From contig JAJFFC010000005.1 in the NCBI GenBank assembly GCA_021776795.1, forward strand, positions 173,501 through 237,500: a stretch of DNA of 64,000 bases, written 5' to 3'. The notes beneath the pieces are model-generated. The model was given only the letters and a program-made list of their open reading frames with translations. It was not told where the DNA came from and did no database searches. The DNA comes from Planctomycetota bacterium. GTDB lineage: Bacteria; Planctomycetota; UBA1135. Made by a program: the position numbers and the translations under genes. Positions 17,623 to 27,219 of the stretch are shown here, in pieces; position 1 is the stretch's first letter, and each line of letters starts with the position of its first letter.

Positions 17623-18479
17623 AGTGCTTTTCGACGGAACAGGAACAGGCCCATCAGGGCGAACAACAACACCGCAGGCCATGGGGAATACCATCCTGGC
17701 CCGACCACGCTTTCTTCCCAGTCATAGGTGAACGCATCATTAAATCCAGCGGCGAATCTGGAAGTGCGCTCCAGAAAGGAATCGGCGCCAAGTGCAGGCA
17801 GGAGATCGGTAAACAACCAGGGAGCGCGGTCTCCAAGGGTTTCATGCAACAGGGTCGGCGCAAGCATGAGAGTTAGGCCGGCGCCAAGAGCCACGGCCCC
17901 TCGGCGGAACATGGCGCCAAAGGCCACAGCCATCACGCCCAGGGCCATAAGTGGGCCGACGGCATGCCAAAGGGATAGGTAGAGGTAATGCGCTACCTCG
18001 TCGTCTTCGATGCTCAAGATGACTTGGCCATCTTCCATGATGTCGCCAGCCTCGAAGAAGGTGGAGGCACTTGCGGCAGAGGCCAAAGTAGCCGCAGCCA
18101 GTAAGGTGAGCGGCAAGACCAGTGCGACCAACAAACGAGCGCCGAGGAAGTGGAGCCGCGATAAACGACGCGATAGTGGATCACGGATGGCGCCACTGGC
18201 AATCTCACGCGGAAGGCCTCCGGCAAGGTGTGCCACAATGCCAATCTCGGCCAGGAACAAGCCAGCGCGGGCGCCACTGCCGAACTGCGGCCAGAAATTC
18301 CAAGCTCCGGTTTGCTCCGGCCCCGGTCCACCGGCGCCATGCAAAATGCCCAGCTTGATTCGCGCGAAGGCGACAAAGAGAGTCGCGAGGAGCATCACGC
18401 CAAAGTGCAGCCAAAATACGGAGCGGCGGTGCGTGAGCAGATAAAACTCACCGCGAACAGCGCGCAGGAAGGCACTCAT
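17619..18479 (-). CDS. ABC-2 type transporter permease-like membrane protein
   Basis: Multiple hydrophobic helices; ATGA overlap with ABC ATPase gene; start at MSAFLRAVRGEFYLLTHRRSVF. Confidence 0.75.
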   Translation of the reverse strand: MSAFLRAVRGEFYLLTHRRSVFWLHFGVMLLATLFVAFARIKLGILHGAGGPGPEQTGAWNFWPQFGSGARAGLFLAEIGIVAHLAGGLPREIASGAIRDPLSRRLSRLHFLGARLLVALVLPLTLLAAATLASAASASTFFEAGDIMEDGQVILSIEDDEVAHYLYLSLWHAVGPLMALGVMAVAFGAMFRRGAVALGAGLTLMLAPTLLHETLGDRAPWLFTDLLPALGADSFLERTSRFAAGFNDAFTYDWEESVVGPGWYSPWPAVLLFALMGLFLFRRKAL

Positions 18480-19426
18480 GATGCTTGCTCCAGGGCTTGG
18501 TGGAAGACATCGATGAGACTCGCTCGTTCGCGCTCGAAGGCAGAGACTTCGGCGCCTGCATCGACCAACTTCTGCAGCGTAGCCACAGGGTCGAAAGATT
18601 CTTGCACGCGGACCTCGAAACCACCATGGCGTTGTTCGGGAGGGCCGACCACTCCCGTAGCGCTGGATAGAATCTCGCGCACGCGATCGGCCTGGCCAGC
18701 TTCGATGCGCAGGCGATCGCCCGAGGCCGCAAGTAAAGAGGCGACCTCTCCTTCGAGCAAAGTTTCTCCGTCCTCGATGATGCCGACGCGGTCGCAAACA
18801 TGCTCGACCTCGCGCAAGTGGTGGCTACTCAGAATGACGGTGACGCCTAGGTCCTGGCACAAAGTGCGGAAGAGGTCAAGCAAACGCTCGACGCCCTCGG
18901 GGTCGAGGCCTGACAAGGGTTCATCTAGCACCAACAGCTCGGGGGCGCCCAACAGCGCTCGCGCCACGGCAGCGCGCCGGCCTTGGCCATGAGATAAGCG
19001 GTCTCCCCGATTGTGTTGACGGTGGGATAAACCCACCAAATCTAAGACGTCATCGACACCGCGGTGCACGCGCCCCTGAGAATCCGTGTGGTTCTGGCGT
19101 GATAGCCCTCCGCGAATGCAAGCGACCTCGAGATTTTGGCGCAAGGTCAGGGAGTCATCCATACCCGGCGGGTCGAGGCCAATGCCATAGGCTTGGGGCA
19201 GGCGAGACAATCGTGTGGCAGAAACGCCGAACATCTCGACCTTGCCTTGCTGGAAAGGCAAAAAGCCCAGCAGGCAGCGCATGGCCGTGGTTTTGCCGGC
19301 GCCGTTGCGGCCAAGCAGGCCGTACAACTCCCCCCGGCCAACGGCTAAATCAACGCCCTTCAAAATGGGGCGTCCACCTAGGCGGACATGAAGCCCGGAA
19401 ATCGAGGCAGCGAGAGTATCGGACAT
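18476..19426 (-). CDS. ABC transporter ATP-binding protein
   Basis: Walker A GLLGRNGAGKTT, signature LSHGQGRR, Walker B LLVLDEPLSGLDP. Confidence 0.9.
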   Translation of the reverse strand: MSDTLAASISGLHVRLGGRPILKGVDLAVGRGELYGLLGRNGAGKTTAMRCLLGFLPFQQGKVEMFGVSATRLSRLPQAYGIGLDPPGMDDSLTLRQNLEVACIRGGLSRQNHTDSQGRVHRGVDDVLDLVGLSHRQHNRGDRLSHGQGRRAAVARALLGAPELLVLDEPLSGLDPEGVERLLDLFRTLCQDLGVTVILSSHHLREVEHVCDRVGIIEDGETLLEGEVASLLAASGDRLRIEAGQADRVREILSSATGVVGPPEQRHGGFEVRVQESFDPVATLQKLVDAGAEVSAFERERASLIDVFHQALEQAS

Positions 19427-19497
19427 GGATGGCTTGGGTGTCCTGACGGACATGGGGCCGCTGTCATCTTCTCCCGGTGCGAGCCTAGAATCAACTG

Positions 19498-20196
19498 ATG
19501 ACCTTCCCCTATAAGGCGCTTACGTTCGATTGCTTCGGTACGTTGATGGATTGGCGGCGAGGTCAGCGAGAATCTTTGTGGAATTTGCCCGAATGTGCCC
19601 CTCTGCGCGCTGAGGGGGTCGAGACCTTTGCCGCATTGGATCGCGATCGCATGTTGGCGGAGCAGAAATTACAGCGCGGACCCTTTTTACCCTATGGGCA
19701 GGTGCTGCAAGGGTCGCTCGCCAGCGCCGGAGAGCGCCATGGCATCGACTTCGCGGCCAGCAGCCTGCGGAGCTACGCCTCGGCCATGGCGCATTGGCCC
19801 GCTTTTTCCGATAGCGCCGAGGGCTTGGCCCAGCTCTCTGCTCATGTGCAGATTGGACTACTGAGCAACTGCGAGGAAGACATTCTGCGCCAGGTGGCAC
19901 ACAACCAGCTTGGGTGCCCGCAGGCCACATGTCTAAGTGCGGATGCGGTGAAAAGCTACAAGCCGGCGCCTAGTCATTGGAAAGCCTACTTAACCTATAG
20001 TGGCCTAAAGCCGGCAGAGGTTCTTCATGTCAGTGCCTATGACCATTACGATTTGCGGCCGGCACAGGCCCTTGGCTTCCCGGTGGCCTTTATTGCTCGC
20101 GACCAAGAATGCCTACCCGACGACCTCAAGGTCGAACACCAGGCCAAGGATGTACTTGACCTGGTGTTGCAGTTGGGCTTTGCCGCGAAGGGCTAG
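19498..20196 (+). CDS. HAD-superfamily hydrolase (haloacid dehalogenase type II-like)
   Basis: LTFDCFGTLMDWRRG, LLSNCEEDI, KSYKPAPSHW, HVSAYDHYDLRPAQALG. Confidence 0.85.
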   Translation: MTFPYKALTFDCFGTLMDWRRGQRESLWNLPECAPLRAEGVETFAALDRDRMLAEQKLQRGPFLPYGQVLQGSLASAGERHGIDFAASSLRSYASAMAHWPAFSDSAEGLAQLSAHVQIGLLSNCEEDILRQVAHNQLGCPQATCLSADAVKSYKPAPSHWKAYLTYSGLKPAEVLHVSAYDHYDLRPAQALGFPVAFIARDQECLPDDLKVEHQAKDVLDLVLQLGFAAKG

Positions 20197-21182
20197 CGAA
20201 TGCTAGGCGGAGGTGGCGGAGGCGCCGCACCAGAGACCACCCCTTGTCCGCCCAACAGCTCACGCAAGCCGCCGATGCCTCCAAGAAGGTTGGCCGACTC
20301 AAACGGGATGAACACGGTCTTGTCTCCCTTGTGGTTCGCACCCAGAGTACCCAGCGTATCGAGATAAGACAGAGCTACCTGATACTGCGCAGGATCTGCC
20401 TTTAGGCCTACGAAAGATTGACGCACAATGGTCAGACCTTCGGCTTCCCCTTCGGCACGCAGGATGCGACTTTGGCGGTCGCCTTGCGCCATGGCGATTG
20501 CAGACTCGCGATGACCCTCTGCGCGAAGAATCTGAGATTGCTTCTCGCCTTCGGCCTCGAGGATGACGGCGCGACGCTCGCGTTCTGCGCGCATCTGCTT
20601 CTCCATCGCGACCTGAACGGATTCTGGCGGACTGATGTCCTGAAGCTCTACGCGGTTGACCTTGACGCCCCATTTATCAGTGGCGTCGTCGAGGACCGTG
20701 CGCATCTTGGAGTTGATTTCATCGCGCGAACCGAGAGTGGTATCGAGCTCCATCTCACCAATGATGTTACGTAAAGTGGTTTGCGCTAGTTTTTCGATGG
20801 CCATTGGCAAGTTCGCAACCTCGTAAATCGCACGCTTGGCATCGGTCACTTGGTAGTACAGCAAGCCGTTGACTTCGATCACCACGTTGTCTGCGGTGAT
20901 CACCGATTGCTCGGGAAAGTCAAAGACCTGTTCACGCAAATCCACGCTGTTGGAGTTGACGGCGCGATTAATGGGGCCGCGCGGGGTCTCGACCCGCATG
21001 CGCCAAGTAATTTGACGAGGGCGGTCAATGAACGGCCAAAGAATGTTGATGCCTGGCAGCAGAATCTTATGAAACCGACCAAGGCGTTCGACGATGACGA
21101 CCTCTGCTTGGCGCACAATCTTCAAGCCCTTCAGGGCAAGAAGAATGACCAGCAGGACGAGGGCTATGGGGATGTAAAGCAT
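20193..21182 (-). CDS. SPFH/Band 7 (stomatin-like, paraslipin) protein
   Basis: IVERLGRFHKILLPGINILWPFIDR, VDLREQVFDFPEQSVITADNV, AILEAEGEKQSQILRAEG. Confidence 0.9.
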   Translation of the reverse strand: MLYIPIALVLLVILLALKGLKIVRQAEVVIVERLGRFHKILLPGINILWPFIDRPRQITWRMRVETPRGPINRAVNSNSVDLREQVFDFPEQSVITADNVVIEVNGLLYYQVTDAKRAIYEVANLPMAIEKLAQTTLRNIIGEMELDTTLGSRDEINSKMRTVLDDATDKWGVKVNRVELQDISPPESVQVAMEKQMRAERERRAVILEAEGEKQSQILRAEGHRESAIAMAQGDRQSRILRAEGEAEGLTIVRQSFVGLKADPAQYQVALSYLDTLGTLGANHKGDKTVFIPFESANLLGGIGGLRELLGGQGVVSGAAPPPPPPSIR

Positions 21183-21187
21183 GAATT

Positions 21188-21718
21188 TTAAGCTGGTATG
21201 ACCGTCAGGGTGTTGCCTGCCACAGATTGCACTTGCACGGTGGAGCCGGCTTCAATGGAAGTTTCCGAAGTGGCGCGCCAAGATTCAGACATGATCTTGA
21301 CCTCGCCGATGCCGTTGGCGGGAATTGCGGCAATCACCGTTGCATTGCGCTTCACGAGGGCTTCGACATTGCTCGGTTCGCCTTGATTCATAACCCGCTT
21401 CAAGAACAGCGGGCGCAAGATGACTAGGCCGATCACCGTACCGCCGGAGAACGCTAGGAGCTGAACGGACATGCTGGCATCGAATGCGGCAAATAAACCC
21501 GCAAGCAAGGTGCCGGGAGTCAGGGCGCCAAGCAGAAAGCCGGCGGTGAGAATTTCGCCAGCCATGAACAAAATAGTCAGGACTAGCCAGAATTCCCAAG
21601 ACAGGAGATCGGCGGGCGATTCGGCCCCGAAGAACTGCGAAAGTTGCTCCCAAAAGGTCAACTTTTCGGCAGCATTTTGAGCGAGAAGGAGGGTGAACAG
21701 AGAATGCATGGCAAACAA
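21188..21718 (-). CDS. NfeD-family membrane protein
   Basis: Hydrophobic N-half, C-terminal OB-like GVGEVKI...-type domain, directly upstream of SPFH gene (classical pair). Confidence 0.8.
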   Translation of the reverse strand: MFAMHSLFTLLLAQNAAEKLTFWEQLSQFFGAESPADLLSWEFWLVLTILFMAGEILTAGFLLGALTPGTLLAGLFAAFDASMSVQLLAFSGGTVIGLVILRPLFLKRVMNQGEPSNVEALVKRNATVIAAIPANGIGEVKIMSESWRATSETSIEAGSTVQVQSVAGNTLTVIPA

Positions 21719-21728
21719 ACAGGGGGTA

Positions 21729-21757
21729 GCCCCTCTACTCTACGCAGGGAGAGGGGC
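21729..21757 (-). terminator. Possible intrinsic terminator after Tricorn-like gene
   Basis: GCCCCTCT...AGAGGGGC inverted repeat; weak T-rich tail on - strand. Confidence 0.35.
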
Positions 21758-21770
21758 CAATATAGGCCTT

Positions 21771-24700
21771 TTAATCGTTTAACAGGCCTAAACCGACTTC
21801 AATCGCCTTATCTAGCTGAGGATCGCGACCCTGAACCCAGTCGGCAGGGTACATTTCCACCGGATAATCTGGCGGACAGCCGTTTAATTCCATGTTGGTC
21901 TTGGCTTCATCGTTGACGTACCAACCACGGAAGGGAAGACGCGCGAAGCTGCCATCGAGCATGGAGGTCCCTCCGGTGGAGATTACGGCACCGTAGGTTT
22001 GCTTGCCCACAATCGGGCCCCGCCCCAAGGTCTTGATCGACCATGAGAAGATCTCGGCGTTGGAGTAGCTGTTCTCGTTACAAAGAACCACCACCGGCTT
22101 GTCCCAGGTCGCAAAGATGCGCCGGCCTTGGGGATAGCCCACGCCCCCGCCGCGCGGAATCGTGAAAGCATGATCCTCGACCATGAGCATGGCCAACACC
22201 ATGTCCGTGGTCCAACCGCCGCCGTTCTCACGAACATCGATGATCAACGCGTCTTTGCCATGACCGGCATCGAACAGCTCGCGCTCGAAGTCAATCAGGC
22301 TTGGTGTGCCCATGGCTTCGATATGCAGGTAGCCCAGGCGCTCTTGGCTGTCGGCTTCGACTTTAGCGCGACGAGTTTCCTGTTCTTCGCGGTAGAGCAT
22401 GCTGTTGAGGCTGGAGGTAGGGCGAATCATGACTTCGCGAGTCTCCCCGTCGGCGCCTTGCACCGTGAGCCGTGTTTCTCGTCCGGTAGTGCCTTCCATC
22501 AGCTTTGCCCAGTTGCCACCTCTTTCATAAGAGGTGCCGTTGACAGCAAGCACAAGCTCCCCGGCTTGCAGTTGCGAAATGCTGCGCGCGGCAGGTCCAC
22601 CAGGCAATACGCGAGCAATCTTGCGCCCGGCATCGAGCTCGCCCTCTTCCCAGACTACGCCGAGACGACCAGTGCGGTTGCTATCGGTCTCGGCCGGAGC
22701 CGTAGAGCCAAAGCCGTAGTAGCCCATGTGACTTGCGTTCATTTCACCGAGCATCCAGTTGACCATGGCGCCATAGTCCTCTTGGGTAGAGGCCGACATA
22801 GCGAGAGGCATCCACTTGGCCAAGGAAGCGGCCCAATCATGACCATGGAAGTTCGGGTCATAGAACATGCGGTCTAGAGCACGCCAGCACTCTTCAATCA
22901 CGGCACGACGCACCGCCATGCGGTCTTCGCGATAACGCACGGAGAAAGCGTAGGTCGTGGCCTTACCACTGTTGCCAATGATGCGGCCGCCTTTGGTGTA
23001 GTACACCGCTTTGTCTTGGGTCAAGAAGTTGGAGATACTGGAACTCTCAAAGCTCTTGTCGGACATGTCGGTGATGTCGACCGTGAAGGACCCCGTTTCG
23101 GCGGTGGTGCCGGAAGTCAGGCGAGTCCCGGTGCGTGCGTTGTAATGCACCTTGGTGCTATCTGCGCTCCAGCCAATGGCACTTTCGTTGCCTTCGCGAC
23201 GAGTCACGCGGACCAAACGACGAGTGAGATCATCCCAGTCGATGACGACCGGGTCGACATCGGGCTTCTTGTCTTTCTTGTCCTTGTCACCATCTTTTTC
23301 CTCGTCCGCGTCTGCATCGGCTGCGGCCAGACCGCTGTCCTTGGAAACACGCTTGCCCTTGAGTTGATAAAGCTCACCTGGAGGAGTCGCTTCGCCGCTC
23401 AAGGTCTCACCCTCGAATTGAATGCTAATCGGTACACCATTCGATTCCGGGATGGCCAAGGTGAAGGAAAGGGTCATCGCTTTGCCGTCCCATTGCGGGT
23501 TGTCCATCGGTCCGGTGAACATGCCCGAGGCCACATCACCCTGCACCTCGCCATCTTGAAGCAAGATTTGAATGGTGAAGGGCAGACCACCTTCTGGAAG
23601 GTTGGGGCCAGTCGCCATGCCTTCCCAGGTTCCGCTGATGGGATCATCAGCGGCAGCAGTAGGTTCTTCACCGCCCTTGCCTTTGCCCTTCTTGCCCTTT
23701 TTGGCTTTCTTGGCCTTGTTCTCTTTCTCTTCCGCCTCGAGGCGTTCGCGCTCATTACGTTCGCGGTCAGCCGATTGCAGATAAGCCACCCAAACATCGG
23801 ATTCGTCATTCATCATGCGCTTCGAAGTGAAGGTGATGAAGCGACCGTCGGGCGACCAATGTGGAGATGTGTCGTCGTCGGGGTGACGAGTGAGGTTAAA
23901 CGGAGTGACACCAGGGCCTTCCTCGCCCTCTTCCACCCTGGCCCGAGCTAGGTAAATGTCGTAGTTGAAGTCGTTGTCGGACTGGGAGTACACCAGCCAC
24001 TGTCCGTCAGGAGCCCAGTCATAAGCCGGCGCTTCAAAGCCCTCGGCAATAACTCGCGAGATCACGAGACTTTCTGGGTCACCGACGACCAGGTCGCGAC
24101 CACCAACACTCCAGGCCAACAACTCACCGGTCGGCGACAAGGACAGCGAGCCTTCATCAAGGGCGGTATTGGTCAAACGTTCCAAATGAAACTCGTGTGC
24201 CAGGTAGAAGGGAAGGCTCTCTTCTTTCTCCTTTCCTTCTTCTTCTTTCTCTTCGTCCTTGCCTTCGACTTCTTCGCTGACGCCATCGCCGTCGTGGCTT
24301 CCAACATTTTCGCTAGGACGTACGCGGTAGATCTCGCCGTTGCCATCGCGCTCGGAGACAAAGATCAGTGCCTCGCCATCTTCGACCCATACCGGGTTGT
24401 AGTCCGGAGCGGGGTCGGTGGTCACGCGCACCGAACGCTGGATGTCTTCGCTGTGACGCATCACGTAGACGTCGCCGGCGGCCACAAAGGCGATGGCATC
24501 GCCATCGGGCGAAACAGCGATTTGGCTGGCGCCACGATCGACCGTGCGCTCATGGAACCGCGGCTTAGATGGGTCAAAGCTGCCGCGCACATCGAGCATT
24601 TGTGCTGCGCCATTGCTGAGGTCAATCCAAACCAAGGAGGCGTCGAGTTCGGCGATCGCGCGAGTGCCGTCGGCACTCAGGGAAGCATTGCGCAAACTGC

Positions 24701-25535
24701 GACCACCGGGGTGATACATCAATTCCGGCTTGCCGCCATCGAGGGCGACGCGCCACAGGCCGAGGTCACGACCTTGTTCATTTCCAGGGCAAGCACGGTC
24801 GGAAAGGAAGTAAACCCACTCCTCAGCCAACATCGGCTGCAAATCGTTGCCGGCAAAGGTGGTCAAGGCACGGTCACTGCCGCGCTCCAAATCGGTGACC
24901 CAAAGTTCACTCGAAGCTGGGCCACGATAAGCACGACGGCTGGGGTCGCCATGACCGCGCTCATAAACCAGGAGCTTGCCGTCAGCCGTGAGCGTGGGAT
25001 TCTTCATCGGCCAATCGCCAAGCTGCGTTGGCGTGCGGCCATCGCGGTAGGCAATCCAAGCACCTTGCCCACGACGCGAGTACTTGCGCTCTCGTGTGGC
25101 GCCAATCAGCAGGTGATCTCCATCGATCCATTCATGCAGACGTTCCGATTCACTATCGAAGGTCACGCGCTCAGGCGTTCCGCCCCATGACGGCATGAGG
25201 TACACATCGTAGTTGCCATGGCGATTGCTACTGAAGGCAATCTCTTCGCCATTGGCGGACCAGATCGGACGCGCATCGAAGGCATCGTGCGCGGTTAAAC
25301 GCTGGGCGAGACCGTCTTGCACACTGGCCACCCACAGGTCGCCTTGGTGAGCAAAGGCCACGCGCTGACCGTCGGGAGACAGTGCAGGATGCCGAGGAAG
25401 CTCGAGGATAGGCGGTCCGGAAACCGCGGGGGCGGGAGCTGCTGGAGCTTGCCCGGAGAAGGCCATGCTCGGCTGCCCGGGAGCAGCGCATGCCAACAGC
25501 AGCAGAAGAGTCAGGGGATGCAACATCGCAGACAT
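21771..25535 (-). CDS. Tricorn-protease-like S41 peptidase with beta-propeller and PDZ domains
   Basis: N-terminal WD40-like PD40 repeats, PDZ (GGPAARSISQLQAGELVLAVNG), S41 core (LIIDVRENGGGWTTDMVLAMLM, NENSYSNAEIFSWSIKTLGRGPIVGKQTYGAVI). Confidence 0.88.
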   Translation of the reverse strand: MSAMLHPLTLLLLLACAAPGQPSMAFSGQAPAAPAPAVSGPPILELPRHPALSPDGQRVAFAHQGDLWVASVQDGLAQRLTAHDAFDARPIWSANGEEIAFSSNRHGNYDVYLMPSWGGTPERVTFDSESERLHEWIDGDHLLIGATRERKYSRRGQGAWIAYRDGRTPTQLGDWPMKNPTLTADGKLLVYERGHGDPSRRAYRGPASSELWVTDLERGSDRALTTFAGNDLQPMLAEEWVYFLSDRACPGNEQGRDLGLWRVALDGGKPELMYHPGGRSLRNASLSADGTRAIAELDASLVWIDLSNGAAQMLDVRGSFDPSKPRFHERTVDRGASQIAVSPDGDAIAFVAAGDVYVMRHSEDIQRSVRVTTDPAPDYNPVWVEDGEALIFVSERDGNGEIYRVRPSENVGSHDGDGVSEEVEGKDEEKEEEGKEKEESLPFYLAHEFHLERLTNTALDEGSLSLSPTGELLAWSVGGRDLVVGDPESLVISRVIAEGFEAPAYDWAPDGQWLVYSQSDNDFNYDIYLARARVEEGEEGPGVTPFNLTRHPDDDTSPHWSPDGRFITFTSKRMMNDESDVWVAYLQSADRERNERERLEAEEKENKAKKAKKGKKGKGKGGEEPTAAADDPISGTWEGMATGPNLPEGGLPFTIQILLQDGEVQGDVASGMFTGPMDNPQWDGKAMTLSFTLAIPESNGVPISIQFEGETLSGEATPPGELYQLKGKRVSKDSGLAAADADADEEKDGDKDKKDKKPDVDPVVIDWDDLTRRLVRVTRREGNESAIGWSADSTKVHYNARTGTRLTSGTTAETGSFTVDITDMSDKSFESSSISNFLTQDKAVYYTKGGRIIGNSGKATTYAFSVRYREDRMAVRRAVIEECWRALDRMFYDPNFHGHDWAASLAKWMPLAMSASTQEDYGAMVNWMLGEMNASHMGYYGFGSTAPAETDSNRTGRLGVVWEEGELDAGRKIARVLPGGPAARSISQLQAGELVLAVNGTSYERGGNWAKLMEGTTGRETRLTVQGADGETREVMIRPTSSLNSMLYREEQETRRAKVEADSQERLGYLHIEAMGTPSLIDFERELFDAGHGKDALIIDVRENGGGWTTDMVLAMLMVEDHAFTIPRGGGVGYPQGRRIFATWDKPVVVLCNENSYSNAEIFSWSIKTLGRGPIVGKQTYGAVISTGGTSMLDGSFARLPFRGWYVNDEAKTNMELNGCPPDYPVEMYPADWVQGRDPQLDKAIEVGLGLLND

Positions 25536-25577
25536 GAGGCGGCCAGCATAGCCGCCCCACGTCGCTTCGGGGGCCCC

Positions 25578-27104
25578 TTAGAGCGAGCTCACTCGAACCT
25601 CAAGGCGGACCCGGACGCCATCACCGAGCAGGGACTTGGCACTGCGCACGAGGGTGATTTTGCCGGTTTCATCGGGCTCCCAGGTGCCGGCAAAGCGCAG
25701 TTCGCTGAGCTCTGGATGCTCCAACCCCATGACCTGGGCCGGTGCTGCAGGGACTTCGCCATCGTAGCCCTTCTCCCCTGCCGTGGCTGAAGCCAGGCGA
25801 ATGGTGGTGGGCTGACCAAGATTGACGATGCTGACCGTGATGTCTCCTTGCACCTGCAGGCGGCCATCCGCAAGGCGCACCGCGGTGAGATTGCCACGCA
25901 CGCCGCCGAAGAAATCCTCGAAGTGCGGATCGGCAATGCGCGATACCTGCGCCACTTCCACATCCCAGTCGGTCAAGCTATCACGAATCGTGCCCTTGGC
26001 AAAGCGCAGTTCTTTGCCAGCAACCACCGGCATGCTCAAGCCAACAGGCGGGGCCTCACCTTCCAGCGTGTTGCTCAGAATCATGTCGACCTGCAAGGCT
26101 TCGTGAATCGTGTTGCCGGTGGCGGCAAGTGCTGCGGCATTTTCTGCGGCATTTTCCCCGGACAGAAGCCACAGACCATTGCCGTCACCCCAGGCAAGAC
26201 CATTTTGCGCCAAGGAGCGAAGAGTGGACTCTGCGCCATTGGTGGATGGTCCAGTGACATCAAGCCATGGTGCATACAAAGCAGCCAGTCCGGCAGGCAA
26301 AGCCACGCCACCGCGGGTCGGTTTGGCATCGACACGTAAATCGAGCGTCAAGGGTCCATGCACTAAGAAGGGCAAGGACATGGTCATGGTTTTTCCCGGT
26401 TCGAGCAGTACTGTGTTACCACCCTCACTAAGCTGCGTTTGCAAACGTTGCTTGCCGGCAAGCTGGGAATAGTTCAAAGGCACCGCGGCTCCCTCGATAG
26501 CATCGGTACTGACCAAAGCGAACTCGGCGAGCCAATAGCTGCCTGCGGGAATCACCCGCAAGGCCAAACTGCTGCCTGAGTGTGAGCGCGAAATGACCGG
26601 ATCGGCAATGCCACTGCCAGAGGCGATTTCGACGTCGAAATCACGCACCGCAATGAGTTGTTGCGTGTCACGGAAGCACTGCGGCTGCCCCGGCAAGATC
26701 GACTCCCGGCCTAAAAGGAGGTCGCCCTCCTGAGAGGAAAGTTGATACTCCACCATGATTGGGCGCGGCTTGGTGGCGTCCATCAATAGCATGGATTCTT
26801 CTGCGCTTAAATCCAAAGAAGTGGCCACCCGCTGGCAGAAGGCCTCGTGGTTACTGGCAAAGCCGTCTAGCTCCTCACTGACCCAGGTGGGCTTGAGAAC
26901 CACCCATGGGTACTGGTCCAGGTCTAGGTCAAATCCTCGGTCCCCCTGGCGATTGAAGGGTTGGAAGGGCGCAGTCAGGCTGGCGTGAGGCTGTGTGAGA
27001 CTTAGGTCCGGCTCTTGAGAGCTCATTGCCGAGGTAGAACTGGCGATGAAGCCAGAAAATAGGGCAATTAAGCCCATGAATAGGGTTGGAGAGGGAAGAT
27101 TCAT
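25578..27104 (-). CDS. Secreted hypothetical protein
   Basis: Signal peptide MNLPSPTLFMGLIALFSGFIASSTSAMS after internal Met; long codon-consistent ORF. Confidence 0.6.
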   Translation of the reverse strand: MNLPSPTLFMGLIALFSGFIASSTSAMSSQEPDLSLTQPHASLTAPFQPFNRQGDRGFDLDLDQYPWVVLKPTWVSEELDGFASNHEAFCQRVATSLDLSAEESMLLMDATKPRPIMVEYQLSSQEGDLLLGRESILPGQPQCFRDTQQLIAVRDFDVEIASGSGIADPVISRSHSGSSLALRVIPAGSYWLAEFALVSTDAIEGAAVPLNYSQLAGKQRLQTQLSEGGNTVLLEPGKTMTMSLPFLVHGPLTLDLRVDAKPTRGGVALPAGLAALYAPWLDVTGPSTNGAESTLRSLAQNGLAWGDGNGLWLLSGENAAENAAALAATGNTIHEALQVDMILSNTLEGEAPPVGLSMPVVAGKELRFAKGTIRDSLTDWDVEVAQVSRIADPHFEDFFGGVRGNLTAVRLADGRLQVQGDITVSIVNLGQPTTIRLASATAGEKGYDGEVPAAPAQVMGLEHPELSELRFAGTWEPDETGKITLVRSAKSLLGDGVRVRLEVRVSSL

Positions 27105-27219
27105 CTTTCTCGTATGGCGCATCAATGAGCCATGGTAACCAATTGATTTAGGGGATATCGATGGATTGGCCGATAAGCAAACGGTCTCCTCGCCGCCTAG
27201 GGCGTTGAGCGTCCTCATC

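Noticed and set aside
17619-18797. Full 392-aa ORF extent
   Set aside because: First about 105 residues are Arg-rich and overlap the ABC ATPase out of frame; start placed at 18479
22128-25190. Long + strand ORFs (249, 311 and 334 aa) in this interval
   Set aside because: Antisense to the Tricorn-like protease, which has clear domains; products are shadow translations
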